A stretch of DNA of 64,000 nt from Palleronia salina (GCF_900141995.1 NZ_FQZA01000004.1:233396-297395), one strand, 5' to 3'; numbered from the stretch's first letter, positions 27,584-37,065 are shown. Numbers and translations: made by a program. The notes: generated by a model from the sequence alone, not told the origin.

Positions 27584-28093
27584 ATGTTCAAATTCATGCC
27601 TAGCGCGGCCCTTATCGGCGCGCTTTTTTGCCTGCCCGCTTGGGCGCAGGCCCAGGATCTGAGCTTCGACACCCCGTTCATCATCCAGGCCTCGCCCATG
27701 TCAGGCACCGCGGGCGGCTTCATCGAGATCACCAACACCGGCGAAACGCCCGACCGCCTGGTCGCTGTCGCGCGCGACGGGGCGACCGTCGAACTGCACG
27801 AGAGCCTGCAGGACGCAGATGGCGTCGCACGGATGGAGCCCCGACCCGACGGCTTCCCCATCGCCCCGGGCGAGACCTTGCGCCTGGCGCGCGGCGGCAA
27901 GCACATCATGTTCGTGGATCTCGACGCGCCGTTCCGCCCCGGGGACGCGGTCGACGTGACGCTGGTCTTCGAGACGGCCGGCGAGGTTCCCGTCACCTTC
28001 GAGGTGTCGACTCCGTCCGGCATGGGCGGAACCACGGATCACGGCAGCATGGGCGGCGACGCCCACGGCGACCACGGAATGTCGGATAAGTGA
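27584..28093 (+). CDS. PCuAC-type periplasmic copper chaperone
   Basis: A 169-residue protein with a signal peptide (cleavage after AWAQA, near residue 23) and the PCuAC fold. The copper ligands of the H/M-X10-M-X21-H-X-M pattern are present: ELHESLQDADGVARM followed by ARGGKHIMF. The C-terminus is rich in His, Met and Gly (GSMGGDAHGDHGMSDK), a further Cu site. Such chaperones deliver Cu(I) to the CuA or CuB centre of cytochrome oxidase in the periplasm. It ends 38 bp from the convergent 5-FCL gene. Confidence 0.9.
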   Translation: MFKFMPSAALIGALFCLPAWAQAQDLSFDTPFIIQASPMSGTAGGFIEITNTGETPDRLVAVARDGATVELHESLQDADGVARMEPRPDGFPIAPGETLRLARGGKHIMFVDLDAPFRPGDAVDVTLVFETAGEVPVTFEVSTPSGMGGTTDHGSMGGDAHGDHGMSDK

Positions 28094-28131
28094 TATTCTA
28101 GCCCGCTTCGAGGCGCCAGATGGCCCCCTGA

Positions 28132-28686
28132 TTATCGGGAATCGTAAAGAACGCGCCGTTCGGTCACGACCAGGTCGAGCGGCGCGTCGGTGGGCTCGAG
28201 CGGCAGGTCGTCCGCCTCCTGCGCGCCGAAGGCGAAGCCGATGGCGACGGCTTCGCCGCCTTGGCGCAACTGCGCCAGCGTCCGGTCGTAGAACCCGCCG
28301 CCGTAGCCCAGCCGCCCCCCCTGCCGGTCGAAGGCGAGCAGCGGCACGATCAGGACCTCGGGCACCAACCACTCTCCATCGGCGGGCACCGCCGCGCCGA
28401 AGGGACCGGTGACCATCGTGCAGCCGGGATGCCAGGCGCGGAAGCGCAGGGGCTGCCCCTCGCCCATGACCACCGGCAGCGCCACGGGGCCCTGGTGGGC
28501 GGCCATGGCGGGGGTCGGGTCGATCTCGGTCCGGATGGGGGCGTAGCCCGACAGCGTGCGCCCGGCATAGGCCCGCAGGACAGTGCGAAGGGGACCGGTC
28601 TGGTCGCCCGAGGCCGCCGCGAAGGCCGCCTTGCGCCGGTCCATCGCGGCACGACGCGCCGTCTGCTTGGTGTCGGCCAGGCTCAC
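28132..28686 (-). CDS. 5-formyltetrahydrofolate cyclo-ligase
   Basis: A 184-residue enzyme that converts 5-formyl-THF to 5,10-methenyl-THF with ATP. The N-terminal Lys/Arg helix (ADTKQTARRAAMDRRKAAF), the central LIVPLLAFDRQGGRLGYGGG and the FYDRTL end of the nucleotide loop are diagnostic. The GTG start at 28686 overlaps the stop codon of mgtE (GTGA), so translation is coupled to the magnesium transporter gene; the enzyme needs Mg-ATP, but the pairing may be chance. Confidence 0.9.
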   Translation of the reverse strand: MSLADTKQTARRAAMDRRKAAFAAASGDQTGPLRTVLRAYAGRTLSGYAPIRTEIDPTPAMAAHQGPVALPVVMGEGQPLRFRAWHPGCTMVTGPFGAAVPADGEWLVPEVLIVPLLAFDRQGGRLGYGGGFYDRTLAQLRQGGEAVAIGFAFGAQEADDLPLEPTDAPLDLVVTERRVLYDSR

Positions 28687-30077
28687 AGCAGAAGGATTCC
28701 GGCCAGGCCCAGGAACGCGAAAAAGCCCACCACGTCCGTGACGGTGGTGACGAATGTGCCCGAGGCCAGCGCCGGGTCCACGCCGATCTTTTCCAGCACC
28801 AGCGGCACCAATACACCGGCCAGCCCGGCGACGACGAGGTTGATGACCATGGCGAGGCCCAGCACCACGCCCAGCATCAGCGTGCCGAACCAGACCCAGC
28901 CGATGACGCCCATGATGACGGCGAAGAGAAGCCCGTTCAGCAGGCCCGCCCCGACCTCGCGCCGGATGACGCGAAAGGCGTTCGACCCGGTCAGGTCGCG
29001 CGTGGCCAGCGCGCGCACGGCCACGGTCATCGACTGGGTGCCGGCATTGCCGCCCATGGACGCCACGATGGGCATGAGCACGGCCAAGGCCACGATGGCC
29101 TGCAGCGTCGATTCGAACTGGGCGATGACCAGCGAGGCCAGGATCGCGGTGGCGAGGTTGGCCAGCAGCCACGGGAACCGCTGCCGCACGATCTGCAGCG
29201 TGCGGTCGGCGATGGATTCGTCGCCCACGCCGGCCAGAAGCAGAAGGTCTTCCTCGTTCTCGTCGGACAGCACGATCATGGCGTCGTCGATGGTGATGAC
29301 GCCCACCAGTCGCCCGTCCTCGTCAACCACCGGGGCCGAGATCAGGTGGTACTGGTTGAAGGCGTAGGCGACGTCTTCCTCGTCCTGCTCGGCGGGGATG
29401 GTGCGGAAGCTGGGCTCTTGCAGGTCGATCAGCGGCGTCACCCGGTCCGACGACATCACCTTGCCCAGGGTCACGTGGCCCACGGGGCGGTGACGCGGAT
29501 CGACCAGCACGATGTGGTAGAACTGCTCGGGCAGGTCCAGCCGCGCGCGCATGAAGTCGATGGCGTCGCCCACCGTCCAGTGCTGCGGCGCGGTCACGAC
29601 CTCGCGCTGCATGAGACGCCCGGCCGATCCCTCGGGGAAGCTCAGGGCGCGCTGCACCGCCACCCGTTCGGGCCGGTCCAGCGCCTCGAGGATGGCGTCC
29701 TGCTGCTCGGGTTCGAGGTCTTCCAGAAGGTCGACCACGTCGTCCGATTCAAGCATCCGGACCGCTTCGGACAGGACCTCGGGCGGCAGCGAGGCGATCA
29801 CGTCCTCGCGGATGGACTCGTCCAGTTCCGACAGGATCTCGCCGTCGAACTCGGTCCCGTAGAGCGCGATCAGCCGCTGGCGCGGCCCCGGCTCCATCTG
29901 TTCCAGAAGGTCGGCGATGTCGGCGGGGTGGAGCGGCTCAAGCGCCGCGACCAGCGCCTCGCGATCCTCGGACTCGACCGCGTCGCGGATGGTGCGGATC
30001 ACGTCGTCGCGCAGGGCGTAGGCGTCATCCTCGTCGTCGCGCTCGGGCAGGACGGGCGTCTGGTCAGGCTCGGCCAT
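28683..30077 (-). CDS. mgtE: magnesium transporter
   Basis: The 464-residue MgtE channel has the standard order: N-domain (about 30-135, EPLHPADIADLLEQMEPGPR), tandem CBS domains (about 140-265, including RLMQREVVTAPQHWTVGDAI) that sense intracellular Mg2+, the plug helix, and five C-terminal membrane helices with the pore motif PIVASMGGNAGTQSM. Homodimeric in characterised members. It starts 118 bp from the divergent guanine deaminase gene. Confidence 0.95.
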   Translation of the reverse strand: MAEPDQTPVLPERDDEDDAYALRDDVIRTIRDAVESEDREALVAALEPLHPADIADLLEQMEPGPRQRLIALYGTEFDGEILSELDESIREDVIASLPPEVLSEAVRMLESDDVVDLLEDLEPEQQDAILEALDRPERVAVQRALSFPEGSAGRLMQREVVTAPQHWTVGDAIDFMRARLDLPEQFYHIVLVDPRHRPVGHVTLGKVMSSDRVTPLIDLQEPSFRTIPAEQDEEDVAYAFNQYHLISAPVVDEDGRLVGVITIDDAMIVLSDENEEDLLLLAGVGDESIADRTLQIVRQRFPWLLANLATAILASLVIAQFESTLQAIVALAVLMPIVASMGGNAGTQSMTVAVRALATRDLTGSNAFRVIRREVGAGLLNGLLFAVIMGVIGWVWFGTLMLGVVLGLAMVINLVVAGLAGVLVPLVLEKIGVDPALASGTFVTTVTDVVGFFAFLGLAGILLL

Positions 30078-30195
30078 GGGGTCTCCCTCGCGCTTGTGGG
30101 TCGATCGGTCGCGCGGAACCTAGGTCAATTCCGTGGGGCCTGCCAGTGGGCGCCCGGATGTGGTTAGAAGGCGGCACGAACAAAGGAGAGCGCGC

Positions 30196-31482
30196 ATGGC
30201 AGAGCTGATTTGCGGACAGGTGCTGGACATCGCGGGCGACCCGTTCACAGGCCCGCCCGAGGAGGCCGCGACGGTGCACGGTGCAATCCTGATCGAGGAC
30301 GGCCGCATCGCGGCGCTGGGCACCGCGGCGGACCTGCGCGCGGCGCACCCGCAGGCGCGCGTCACCGACCTGGGGCGCGCGGTGATCCTGCCGGGCTTCG
30401 TCGATGCGCACATGCACTATCCGCAGACCGGCATGATCGCCAGCTGGGGCAAGCGGCTGATCGACTGGCTGAACACCTATACCTTCCCCGAGGAGATGAA
30501 ATTCGGCGATCCGGCCTATGCCTGTGCGCAGGCCGACCTGACGCTGGACCTGGCGCTGGCCAACGGCACGACGACGCTGGCATCTTTCTGCACCATCCAT
30601 CCCGAAAGTGTCGATGCGGTCTTCGCGGCGGCCGCGTCGCGGGGCATGGCCATGGTCGCGGGCAAGACCTGCATGGACCGCAACGCGCCCGAGGGCCTGC
30701 GCGACACGGCGCAATCCGCCCATGACGACAGCAAGCGCCTGCTGGAGGCGTGGCACGGCCGAGGCCGCGCACGCTATGCGATCACGCCGCGATTCTCGCC
30801 CACCTCGACGCCCGAGCAGCTGGAGGCGCTGGGGGCGCTCTGGGCCGCGCATCCCGACTGCCCCATGCAGACCCACCTGAGCGAGCAGCGGGACGAGGTG
30901 GCCTGGGTGGCCGAGCTTTTCCCAGACGCGCGCGATTACCTGGACACCTACGAAACCCACGGCCTGCTTGGCGCGGGCGGGCTCTACGGGCACGCCATCC
31001 ACCTGACCGCGCGCGAGCGGGACCGCCTGCGCGAGGTCGGCGGCGCGTTGATCCACTGCCCGACCTCGAACACCTTCATAGGGTCGGGCCTGTTCGACAT
31101 GGGCGCGCGAGTGGCCGAGGGACAGTTGGTGGGCCTCGCCACCGATACCGGCGGGGGGTCGTCCTTTTCCATGCTGCGGGTGATGGCCGCGACCTACGAG
31201 ATCGGGCAGCTGACCGGCACGCCGCTGCATCCCGCGCAACTGCTGTGGCTGGCCACGACCGGCTCGGCGCGGTCGCTGCGGATGGCGGACGAGATCGGCA
31301 CGCTGGCCGTGGGGTCGGTCGCGGACCTGGTGGCGCTGGACCCGGCCTCGACCACCGCCATCGCGCAGCGGTCGGAGCGCGCGGACGATATATGGGAGGC
31401 GCTGTTCCCCACGATCATGATGGGCGATGAACGGGCCGTCGCCGGCGTCTGGGTGGCTGGCGACCGGGTGACGGGCAGCTAG
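30196..31482 (+). CDS. guaD: guanine deaminase
   Basis: The 428-residue amidohydrolase converts guanine to xanthine. Metal and substrate motifs are GFVDAHMHYPQTGMIASWG, MQTHLSEQRDEV and ATDTGGGSSFSMLRVM, and the length fits guanine deaminase. AAAGGAG at 30182-30188 and the ATG at 30196 define the start. Its TAG stop shares the tetranucleotide CTAG with the stop codon of the convergent 8-oxoguanine deaminase gene, bringing two purine deaminases end to end. Confidence 0.92.
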   Translation: MAELICGQVLDIAGDPFTGPPEEAATVHGAILIEDGRIAALGTAADLRAAHPQARVTDLGRAVILPGFVDAHMHYPQTGMIASWGKRLIDWLNTYTFPEEMKFGDPAYACAQADLTLDLALANGTTTLASFCTIHPESVDAVFAAAASRGMAMVAGKTCMDRNAPEGLRDTAQSAHDDSKRLLEAWHGRGRARYAITPRFSPTSTPEQLEALGALWAAHPDCPMQTHLSEQRDEVAWVAELFPDARDYLDTYETHGLLGAGGLYGHAIHLTARERDRLREVGGALIHCPTSNTFIGSGLFDMGARVAEGQLVGLATDTGGGSSFSMLRVMAATYEIGQLTGTPLHPAQLLWLATTGSARSLRMADEIGTLAVGSVADLVALDPASTTAIAQRSERADDIWEALFPTIMMGDERAVAGVWVAGDRVTGS

Positions 31483-32822
31483 GCGTCTTCGGCCAGCCCG
31501 ATGGCAAGGCGGCGCTGATCCTCCAGCACGCGCGGCAGGTCGATGGTGATCAGCTGGCCGTCACGCACGACTTGCCGGCCTTCGACGAACAGGTGGCGCA
31601 CCTGGCTGGGGCCCGCCAGCAAAAGCGCGGCGTCGTCCCAGCTGCCGGCCGAGGCGGCACCGCGCAGGTCCCACACCGCGATATCGGCCCGCATCCCGAT
31701 CGCGATCGCGCCGCAATCATCGCGCCCCAGGACCCTTGCGCCGCCGCGTGTCGCGATCCGAAGGGCCGCGCGGGCCGACATGGCGTCGCCGCCCTGCGCG
31801 ACCCGTTGCAGCAGCATCGCCTGCCGCGCCTCGGCCACCAGGTTGCCGCTGTCGTTGCTGGCCGAGCCGTCGACGCCCAGGCCCACCGGCACGCCCGCCG
31901 CCAGCATCGCCGCCACCGGCGCGATGCCCGAGCCCAGGCGGCAGTTCGAGCAGGGGCAATGCGCCACCCCCGTCCCGCTGGCCGCGAACAGCGGCAGATC
32001 CCGCGGCTCGAGCTTCACGCAGTGGGCGTGCCAGACGTCGGGGCCGGTCCAGCCCAAATCCTCGGCATATTGGGCGGGGCGGCAGCCGAAGCGGTCCAGC
32101 GAATAGCGCACGTCCTCGTCGTTCTCGGCCAGGTGGGTGTGCAGGCGCACGCCCTTGTCGCGGGCCAGGTCCGCCGCATCGCGCATCAGGTCGCGGCTGA
32201 CCGAGAAGGGCGAACAGGGCGCCACGCCGATCCGCAGCATCGCGCCCGGTGCGGGGTCGTGGAACGCGTCGATAACCCGGATCGTGTCGTTCAGGATGGC
32301 GTCGGGATCCTCGACCAGGCTGTCGGGCGGCAGGCCGCCCGCGCTGCGCCCGATGGACATGGCGCCGCGCGTGGGATGAAACCGCAGCCCCACGTCGCGG
32401 GCGGCGTCAATGGTGTCGTCCAGCCGCGCGCCGTTCGGAAACAGGTACTGGTGATCCGAGGTCATGGTGCAGCCCGAGAGCGCCAGCTCGGCCAGCCCCG
32501 TCATGGCGGCCACGCGCATGTGGTCGGGCCCCATCCGCGCCCAGATCGGGTAGAGCGTCGTCAACCACCCGAACAGCGGGGCGTCCTGCGCGCCGGGCAC
32601 GGCGCGGGTCATGGATTGGTAAAGGTGGTGATGCGTGTTGATGAGTCCAGGCGTCACCAGGCAGCCGGACAGGTCGTGGATCTCGGCCCCCTCGGGCGCC
32701 AGGCCCGGCCCGATCTCGGTGATGACCCCGTCCCGCAGGCGGATGTCGGTGTCGGACCACTCGGTATCGGCGTCGTCCATGGACAGGACCCGCCGGGCGC
32801 CGCGCAGCAGGTGGTGGCTCAC
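31479..32822 (-). CDS. 8-oxoguanine deaminase-like amidohydrolase
   Basis: A 447-residue TRZ/ATZ-type amidohydrolase. The zinc site motifs are TPGLINTHHHLYQSMTRA, LHTHLAENDEDV, WHAHCVKLE and GLGVDGSASNDSGNL. The LYQSMTRAVPGAQDAPLFGW substrate region is that of the 8-oxoguanine deaminase subgroup (Pa0142-like), which converts 8-oxoguanine to urate. Hydroxyatrazine-type substrates cannot be excluded. It overlaps the histidinol phosphatase gene upstream by four bases and the guaD stop by three, making a compact purine-salvage pair. Confidence 0.86.
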   Translation of the reverse strand: MSHHLLRGARRVLSMDDADTEWSDTDIRLRDGVITEIGPGLAPEGAEIHDLSGCLVTPGLINTHHHLYQSMTRAVPGAQDAPLFGWLTTLYPIWARMGPDHMRVAAMTGLAELALSGCTMTSDHQYLFPNGARLDDTIDAARDVGLRFHPTRGAMSIGRSAGGLPPDSLVEDPDAILNDTIRVIDAFHDPAPGAMLRIGVAPCSPFSVSRDLMRDAADLARDKGVRLHTHLAENDEDVRYSLDRFGCRPAQYAEDLGWTGPDVWHAHCVKLEPRDLPLFAASGTGVAHCPCSNCRLGSGIAPVAAMLAAGVPVGLGVDGSASNDSGNLVAEARQAMLLQRVAQGGDAMSARAALRIATRGGARVLGRDDCGAIAIGMRADIAVWDLRGAASAGSWDDAALLLAGPSQVRHLFVEGRQVVRDGQLITIDLPRVLEDQRRLAIGLAEDA

Positions 32823-33625
32823 GCGCCGTCCCCGAGCAGCTCCAGCGCGGCGGCGTGCAGTTCCGGCGTGGCGGCGGCGATGACCTGCCCGCCTTCATGG
32901 GCCGGGCCGCCGCGCCAGTCGGTGACGATGCCCCCTGCCCCGCGCACCACGGCCAGCGGTCCCTGGATGTCGTAGGACTGCAACCCGGCCTCGATCACCA
33001 AGTCGATCTGGCCCATGGCCAGCAGCGCGTAGGCGTAACAGTCGAGCCCGTAGCGCGTGAGCCGAACGCGGTCGCGCACCCGCTCGAAGGCCGAACGCTC
33101 GGACGCGGTGCCGATTTCGGGGAAAGTGGTGAACAGGATGGCGTCCGAAAGGTCAGTGCGGCCGCTCGCCCGCAAGGGCCTGTCGCCCGAACGATCGCTC
33201 AACGTCGCGCCATCCGGACCGCCCAGGAAACGCTCGCCCGTGAACGGCTGGTCGATCAGCCCCAGGATCGGACCATCGGCATCGGAGACGGCCACCAGGA
33301 CCCCCCAGCTGGGCGTTCCCGACAGGTAGGCGCGCGTCCCGTCGATTGGGTCCAGCACCCAGGTCAGCCCGGTGGTGCCGTGGCTCTGGCCGAATTCCTC
33401 GCCCAGGATCCCGTCATCGGGCCGCAGCCGGGCCAGCACGTCGCGCATGGCACGCTCGGCAGCGCGGTCGCCTTCTGTCACGGGGTCGAACCCGGTGGCG
33501 TCCTTGTTGGTCGCGCCAAGCCCCGCGCTGCGAAAATGGCGCAGGGTCTCGGGGCGCGCGGCATCTGCCAGGGCATGGGCCACGGCCTGCAAGTCTGTCA
33601 CAAGATCGGGGGAGAGAGATGGCAT
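32819..33625 (-). CDS. hisN: histidinol-phosphatase (inositol monophosphatase family)
   Basis: The 268-residue Mg-dependent phosphatase has the inositol-monophosphatase signatures GILGEEFGQ, TWVLDPIDGTRAYLSG and SYDIQGPLAVVRGAGGIVTDW. Family members of this subtype in actinobacteria and alphaproteobacteria dephosphorylate L-histidinol phosphate; inositol or sugar phosphates are the alternatives. The ATG at 33625 gives a normal N-terminus. It is translationally coupled (ATGA) to the deaminase that follows, with no evident metabolic relation. Confidence 0.84.
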   Translation of the reverse strand: MPSLSPDLVTDLQAVAHALADAARPETLRHFRSAGLGATNKDATGFDPVTEGDRAAERAMRDVLARLRPDDGILGEEFGQSHGTTGLTWVLDPIDGTRAYLSGTPSWGVLVAVSDADGPILGLIDQPFTGERFLGGPDGATLSDRSGDRPLRASGRTDLSDAILFTTFPEIGTASERSAFERVRDRVRLTRYGLDCYAYALLAMGQIDLVIEAGLQSYDIQGPLAVVRGAGGIVTDWRGGPAHEGGQVIAAATPELHAAALELLGDGA

Positions 33626-33688
33626 GGTGGGTCATTCTGACCCATCCTCGGCCGGCGCGCCAGTGTCCTCGGCGCGGGCCGTAGGCTT

Positions 33689-34063
33689 TCAGGCAGCTTC
33701 GCTGAGCACGCGCGCCAGTTCGAACAGGCGGCGGCGCTGGTTCTCGGGGATCGCGTAGTACGAGCGAACCAGCTCCAACGCTTCCTTGTCCGAAAGCAGG
33801 TCGACCATGGGCGAGGTAGGGTCGGCGGGGCGATCGGCCGCCTCTTCTTCCATTCCCTCGAAGAAGAAACCCACCGAGACATCCAGCGCCTCGGCGATAT
33901 CCCAAAGCCGGGACGCGCTGACCCGGTTCATGCCGGTTTCGTATTTCTGAATCTGCTGAAACTTGATACCGACCTTCTCGGCCAGCTGCTGCTGCGTCAT
34001 GCCCAAGGTCCATCGGCGATGCCGGACACGCTTGCCGACATGCACGTCAACTGGATGCTTCAT
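33689..34063 (-). CDS. XRE-family (Cro/CI-type) transcriptional regulator
   Basis: A 124-residue regulator with an N-terminal helix-turn-helix at about 10-65 (KRVRHRRWTLGMTQQQLAEK, QQIQKYETGMNRVSASRLWD) and a C-terminal acidic/helical tail (LLSDKEALELVRSYYAIPEN). This two-part architecture is conserved in alphaproteobacteria. The ATG at 34063 starts the conserved MKHPVDVHVGKR; the frame extends upstream into the divergent promoter region, which I exclude. Targets unknown; a 158-bp gap separates it from the divergent quinone oxidoreductase gene. Confidence 0.85.
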   Translation of the reverse strand: MKHPVDVHVGKRVRHRRWTLGMTQQQLAEKVGIKFQQIQKYETGMNRVSASRLWDIAEALDVSVGFFFEGMEEEAADRPADPTSPMVDLLSDKEALELVRSYYAIPENQRRRLFELARVLSEAA

Positions 34064-34221
34064 GTCTACCCTTCCTTCACACTCTGGTTGAATGCAATGC
34101 GCGACAAACAGCCGATCCGACAACCTGTCTTTATAGTCAGGGTCACACCGAAAGGGTATTTTTCCCATATCAATCAGCGACTTGAATACGCGGTTGCGCC
34201 ATGACAGGAAAGGATCGCCCG

Positions 34222-35184
34222 ATGCGTGCGCTTCAAATCACAGACCATGCCGATCAACCGAAAGTGGTTGATGTGCCACGTCCGGACCCGGGCGAAAATC
34301 AGATCAGAGTGAGAATTCATGCCTGCGGCCTGAACTTCGCGGACCTGCTGATCGCCAACGGAACCTACCAGGATCTGCCGCCCCTGCCGGCCACACTGGG
34401 CATGGAAATCGCGGGCGTGGTGGACGCCGTGGGGCCCGGTTGCGAATCATTCTCGGCCGGGGACCGCGTGGCGGTTTTCGCCGGTCACGGGGGCCTCGCC
34501 GAATACGGCGTGTTCGATGCCGGCCGTGCCAAGCGGCTGCCGGACGCCATGCCCTTCGACCATGCCGCGGCCTTCATGGTGGCTTACGGCACGTCGCATC
34601 TCGCGCTGGAGCATCGCGCGAGGCTGCAAAAGGGCGAACGGCTGGTCGTTCTCGGTGCCTCGGGCGGCGTGGGGCTGACGGCGGTCGAGCTCGGGCGGCT
34701 CATGGGGGCCGAGGTGGTCGCCGTCGCGCGCGGGGCCGACAAGCTGGAGGTCGCCCGGCGGGCGGGCGGGCATCACCTGATCGACAGCGACGCGGGCGAC
34801 CTGCGCGGCGCGCTGAAGGATCTGGGCGGCGCCGACGTGATCTACGACCCGGTGGGGGGACAACTGCTGCAGGACGCCATGCGCGCGGTGAACCCCGAGG
34901 CGCGCGTGCTGGTCATCGGGTTCGCCAGCGGCGAGGTGCCGCAGTTCAAGGCCAACCATCTTTTGGTCAAGAATGTCAGCGTGTTGGGATATTATTGGGG
35001 CGGCTACATGGCGTTCCGGCCCGACCTTCTGACCGGATCGCTGGAAACCCTGCTGGGCTGGTATGGCGAGGGACGGATCAAGCCCCATATCAGCCACCAC
35101 CTGCCGCTGGAGCGTGCCACCGAGGGGCTCGCCCTGCTCAGGGACCGCAAGTCGACCGGCAAGGTCGTCGTAACGATGGATTGA
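34222..35184 (+). CDS. NADPH:quinone oxidoreductase (zinc-free MDR family)
   Basis: A 320-residue medium-chain reductase without zinc ligands. The NADPH loop VLGASGGVGLTAVELGRLMG, HACGLNFADLLIANGTYQ and the C-terminal HHLPLERATEGLALLRDRKS are family features. It reduces quinones or other enones. The ATG at 34222 lies eight bases after GGAAAGGAT and is preferred to the upstream ATG at 34201. The next gene, a homocysteine methyltransferase homologue, follows after three bases. Confidence 0.86.
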   Translation: MRALQITDHADQPKVVDVPRPDPGENQIRVRIHACGLNFADLLIANGTYQDLPPLPATLGMEIAGVVDAVGPGCESFSAGDRVAVFAGHGGLAEYGVFDAGRAKRLPDAMPFDHAAAFMVAYGTSHLALEHRARLQKGERLVVLGASGGVGLTAVELGRLMGAEVVAVARGADKLEVARRAGGHHLIDSDAGDLRGALKDLGGADVIYDPVGGQLLQDAMRAVNPEARVLVIGFASGEVPQFKANHLLVKNVSVLGYYWGGYMAFRPDLLTGSLETLLGWYGEGRIKPHISHHLPLERATEGLALLRDRKSTGKVVVTMD

Positions 35185-35187
35185 GTG

Positions 35188-36066
35188 ATGGATACGATCT
35201 TGCTGGATGGCGGCATGGGCCAGGAACTGGTGGCCCGGGCCGGGCGCGCCACGTCGCTTTGGGCGGTGCAGGCGCTGCTGGACGACCCCGGGCTGGTGCG
35301 CGCGGTGCACGACGATTTCTTCGCCGCGGGTGCCGACGTGGCCACCACCAACACCTATTCGATCCTGCCCGACCGGCTCGAGGCGCACGGGATGGAGGAT
35401 CAGCTGGGCGCGCTGACAGCCTCGGCCCTCAGCATCGCCGCCAATGCGCGCGACGCATGGGGCAGCGGTCGCGTCGCCGGCGCGCTGGGGCCCATCGGGT
35501 TCTCGTACCAGCCGCGCAACGCGCCGCCGTCGGACGTGGCGGCCGAGATCTATGCCCCGATCGTGCGCCAGCACGCCGAAATCGTGGATCTGCACCTGCT
35601 GGAAACCATGTCCTCGGTCGACCAGGCGCGCGGCGCGGTCATGGCGGCCGAGCTGACCGGCAAGCCGATCTGGCTGGCGCTGTCCGTCGACGACGATGAT
35701 GGCACGATGCTGCGCTCGGGCGAACCGCTGGCCGACATCAGGGCCCTTCTGGGGGCCCATCGCATCGACCGGCTGGTGCTGAACTGCTCGGTCCCCGAGG
35801 CGATCGAGCAGGGCCTGGCGGTGCTGCGCGAGATGGGGCTGCCCTTCGGGGCCTACGCCAACGGATTCACCGAAATTTCACAGGATTTCAACAAGATCGG
35901 CGCCACAACTGATCTTCTGAAGGCACGGCAGGACCTGGGCCCCGAAGCCTATGCCGACCACACCGACCGGTGGCGCGAGATGGGAGCCACGCTGATCGGC
36001 GGATGTTGCGAGATCTCGCCCGCGCATATCGCCGAAATCGCCCGGCGCTGGGGCCGCCGCCTCTGA
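35188..36066 (+). CDS. homocysteine S-methyltransferase family protein
   Basis: The 292-residue product is a homocysteine S-methyltransferase-like TIM barrel. Zinc-binding Cys appear in LVLNCSVPEA and LIGGCCEISP, and the N-terminal LLDGGMGQELVAR and ATTNTYSILP segments are conserved. Characterised relatives methylate homocysteine from S-methylmethionine, SAM or betaine, forming methionine; the methyl donor here is unknown. It is three bases from the quinone oxidoreductase stop codon, so they are co-transcribed, and convergent with the LysR gene at a one-base gap. Confidence 0.85.
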   Translation: MDTILLDGGMGQELVARAGRATSLWAVQALLDDPGLVRAVHDDFFAAGADVATTNTYSILPDRLEAHGMEDQLGALTASALSIAANARDAWGSGRVAGALGPIGFSYQPRNAPPSDVAAEIYAPIVRQHAEIVDLHLLETMSSVDQARGAVMAAELTGKPIWLALSVDDDDGTMLRSGEPLADIRALLGAHRIDRLVLNCSVPEAIEQGLAVLREMGLPFGAYANGFTEISQDFNKIGATTDLLKARQDLGPEAYADHTDRWREMGATLIGGCCEISPAHIAEIARRWGRRL

Positions 36067-36067
36067 T

Positions 36068-36949
36068 CTACTCGGCCGCCAGCCGCACGGTGTTGCCCAG
36101 GCGCGCGTAGTTGTCGCGCAGCAGGCGCGCCAGGTCCTCGGATACCGAGGCGGGCAGCGTGTTCGAGCGATAGAGGTTGATATTCTGCATCGGCAGGTCC
36201 GGCAGCCCGGCATTGGCGGGCAGCTTGGACACGCCCGCCGGCAGGGTCTGGTCCAGGATCACGTAGACCGCGAGGTCGGCCATGACGGCGACTTCGGCCG
36301 CGCGGTCCGACGGCGAATCCACGACCGAATGCCACTCGATCCCCGCCCGGTCCAGCGCGGCGCGGGCCAAGGGGCTGAAGATGCAGTTGCGGCAGAAGGC
36401 GAAGTTCAGCGGCCGGTCGCGATGGGCCGTGCCCCCCGTGGCGCCCGCCCAGACCAGCGGCAGCGACAGCAGCGTCTCGCCCCCCTCGCCCGTCGTCTCC
36501 TCGGTGGTCAGGATCGCGTCGCATTCGCCGCGCGCATACATGTCCTTCAGGGTCCGGGTCGGCAGCGACAGCAACCGGACCTTCAGCCGTGGATAGGTGT
36601 GCGCGAAGGCCGCCAGGAAGGTGGGGATCGCCGGGTAAAGGATGTCGTGGGGCACGCCCAGCACGATTTCGCCCTCGAACCCGTCATCGGTCATCCGCGC
36701 GATCGCCTCGTCATTCAGGGTCAGCATGCGCCTTGCGTAGGACAGCAACTGTTCGCCCGTGGGCGTCAGCGTAACGGTGCGCGCGGACCTGTCGATCAGC
36801 GACAGGCCGAGCGAATCTTCCAGCCTTTTCAGCTGCATGGACACGGCGGACTGGGTCAGGTGCAGGTGACCCGCAGCGCGGGTCACGCCGCCCACTTCGG
36901 CCACGGTCACGAAAGAGCGTAGGGCGGTCAGGTCCAGGTTCCGGGGCAT
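36068..36949 (-). CDS. LysR-family transcriptional regulator
   Basis: The 293-residue regulator has its helix-turn-helix near the N-terminus (LTALRSFVTVAEVGGVTRAA, LHLTQSAVSMQLKRLE) and a substrate-binding-type effector domain. It is divergent from the DUF1127 gene, 116 bp away, whose promoter it may control. An earlier in-frame start at 36982 would add 11 residues; the ATG at 36949 gives the usual LysR N-terminus. Confidence 0.88.
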   Translation of the reverse strand: MPRNLDLTALRSFVTVAEVGGVTRAAGHLHLTQSAVSMQLKRLEDSLGLSLIDRSARTVTLTPTGEQLLSYARRMLTLNDEAIARMTDDGFEGEIVLGVPHDILYPAIPTFLAAFAHTYPRLKVRLLSLPTRTLKDMYARGECDAILTTEETTGEGGETLLSLPLVWAGATGGTAHRDRPLNFAFCRNCIFSPLARAALDRAGIEWHSVVDSPSDRAAEVAVMADLAVYVILDQTLPAGVSKLPANAGLPDLPMQNINLYRSNTLPASVSEDLARLLRDNYARLGNTVRLAAE

Positions 36950-37065
36950 ATCATCATCCTTGATGGAGGCCGTCAAAATCATTCGTTTCCATTATGCGCC
37001 GTGCGGGTCCATATGATCAAGCACGTTGATGGAAATCCCCCAAATCATCACGAAAGGAAGTTCAG

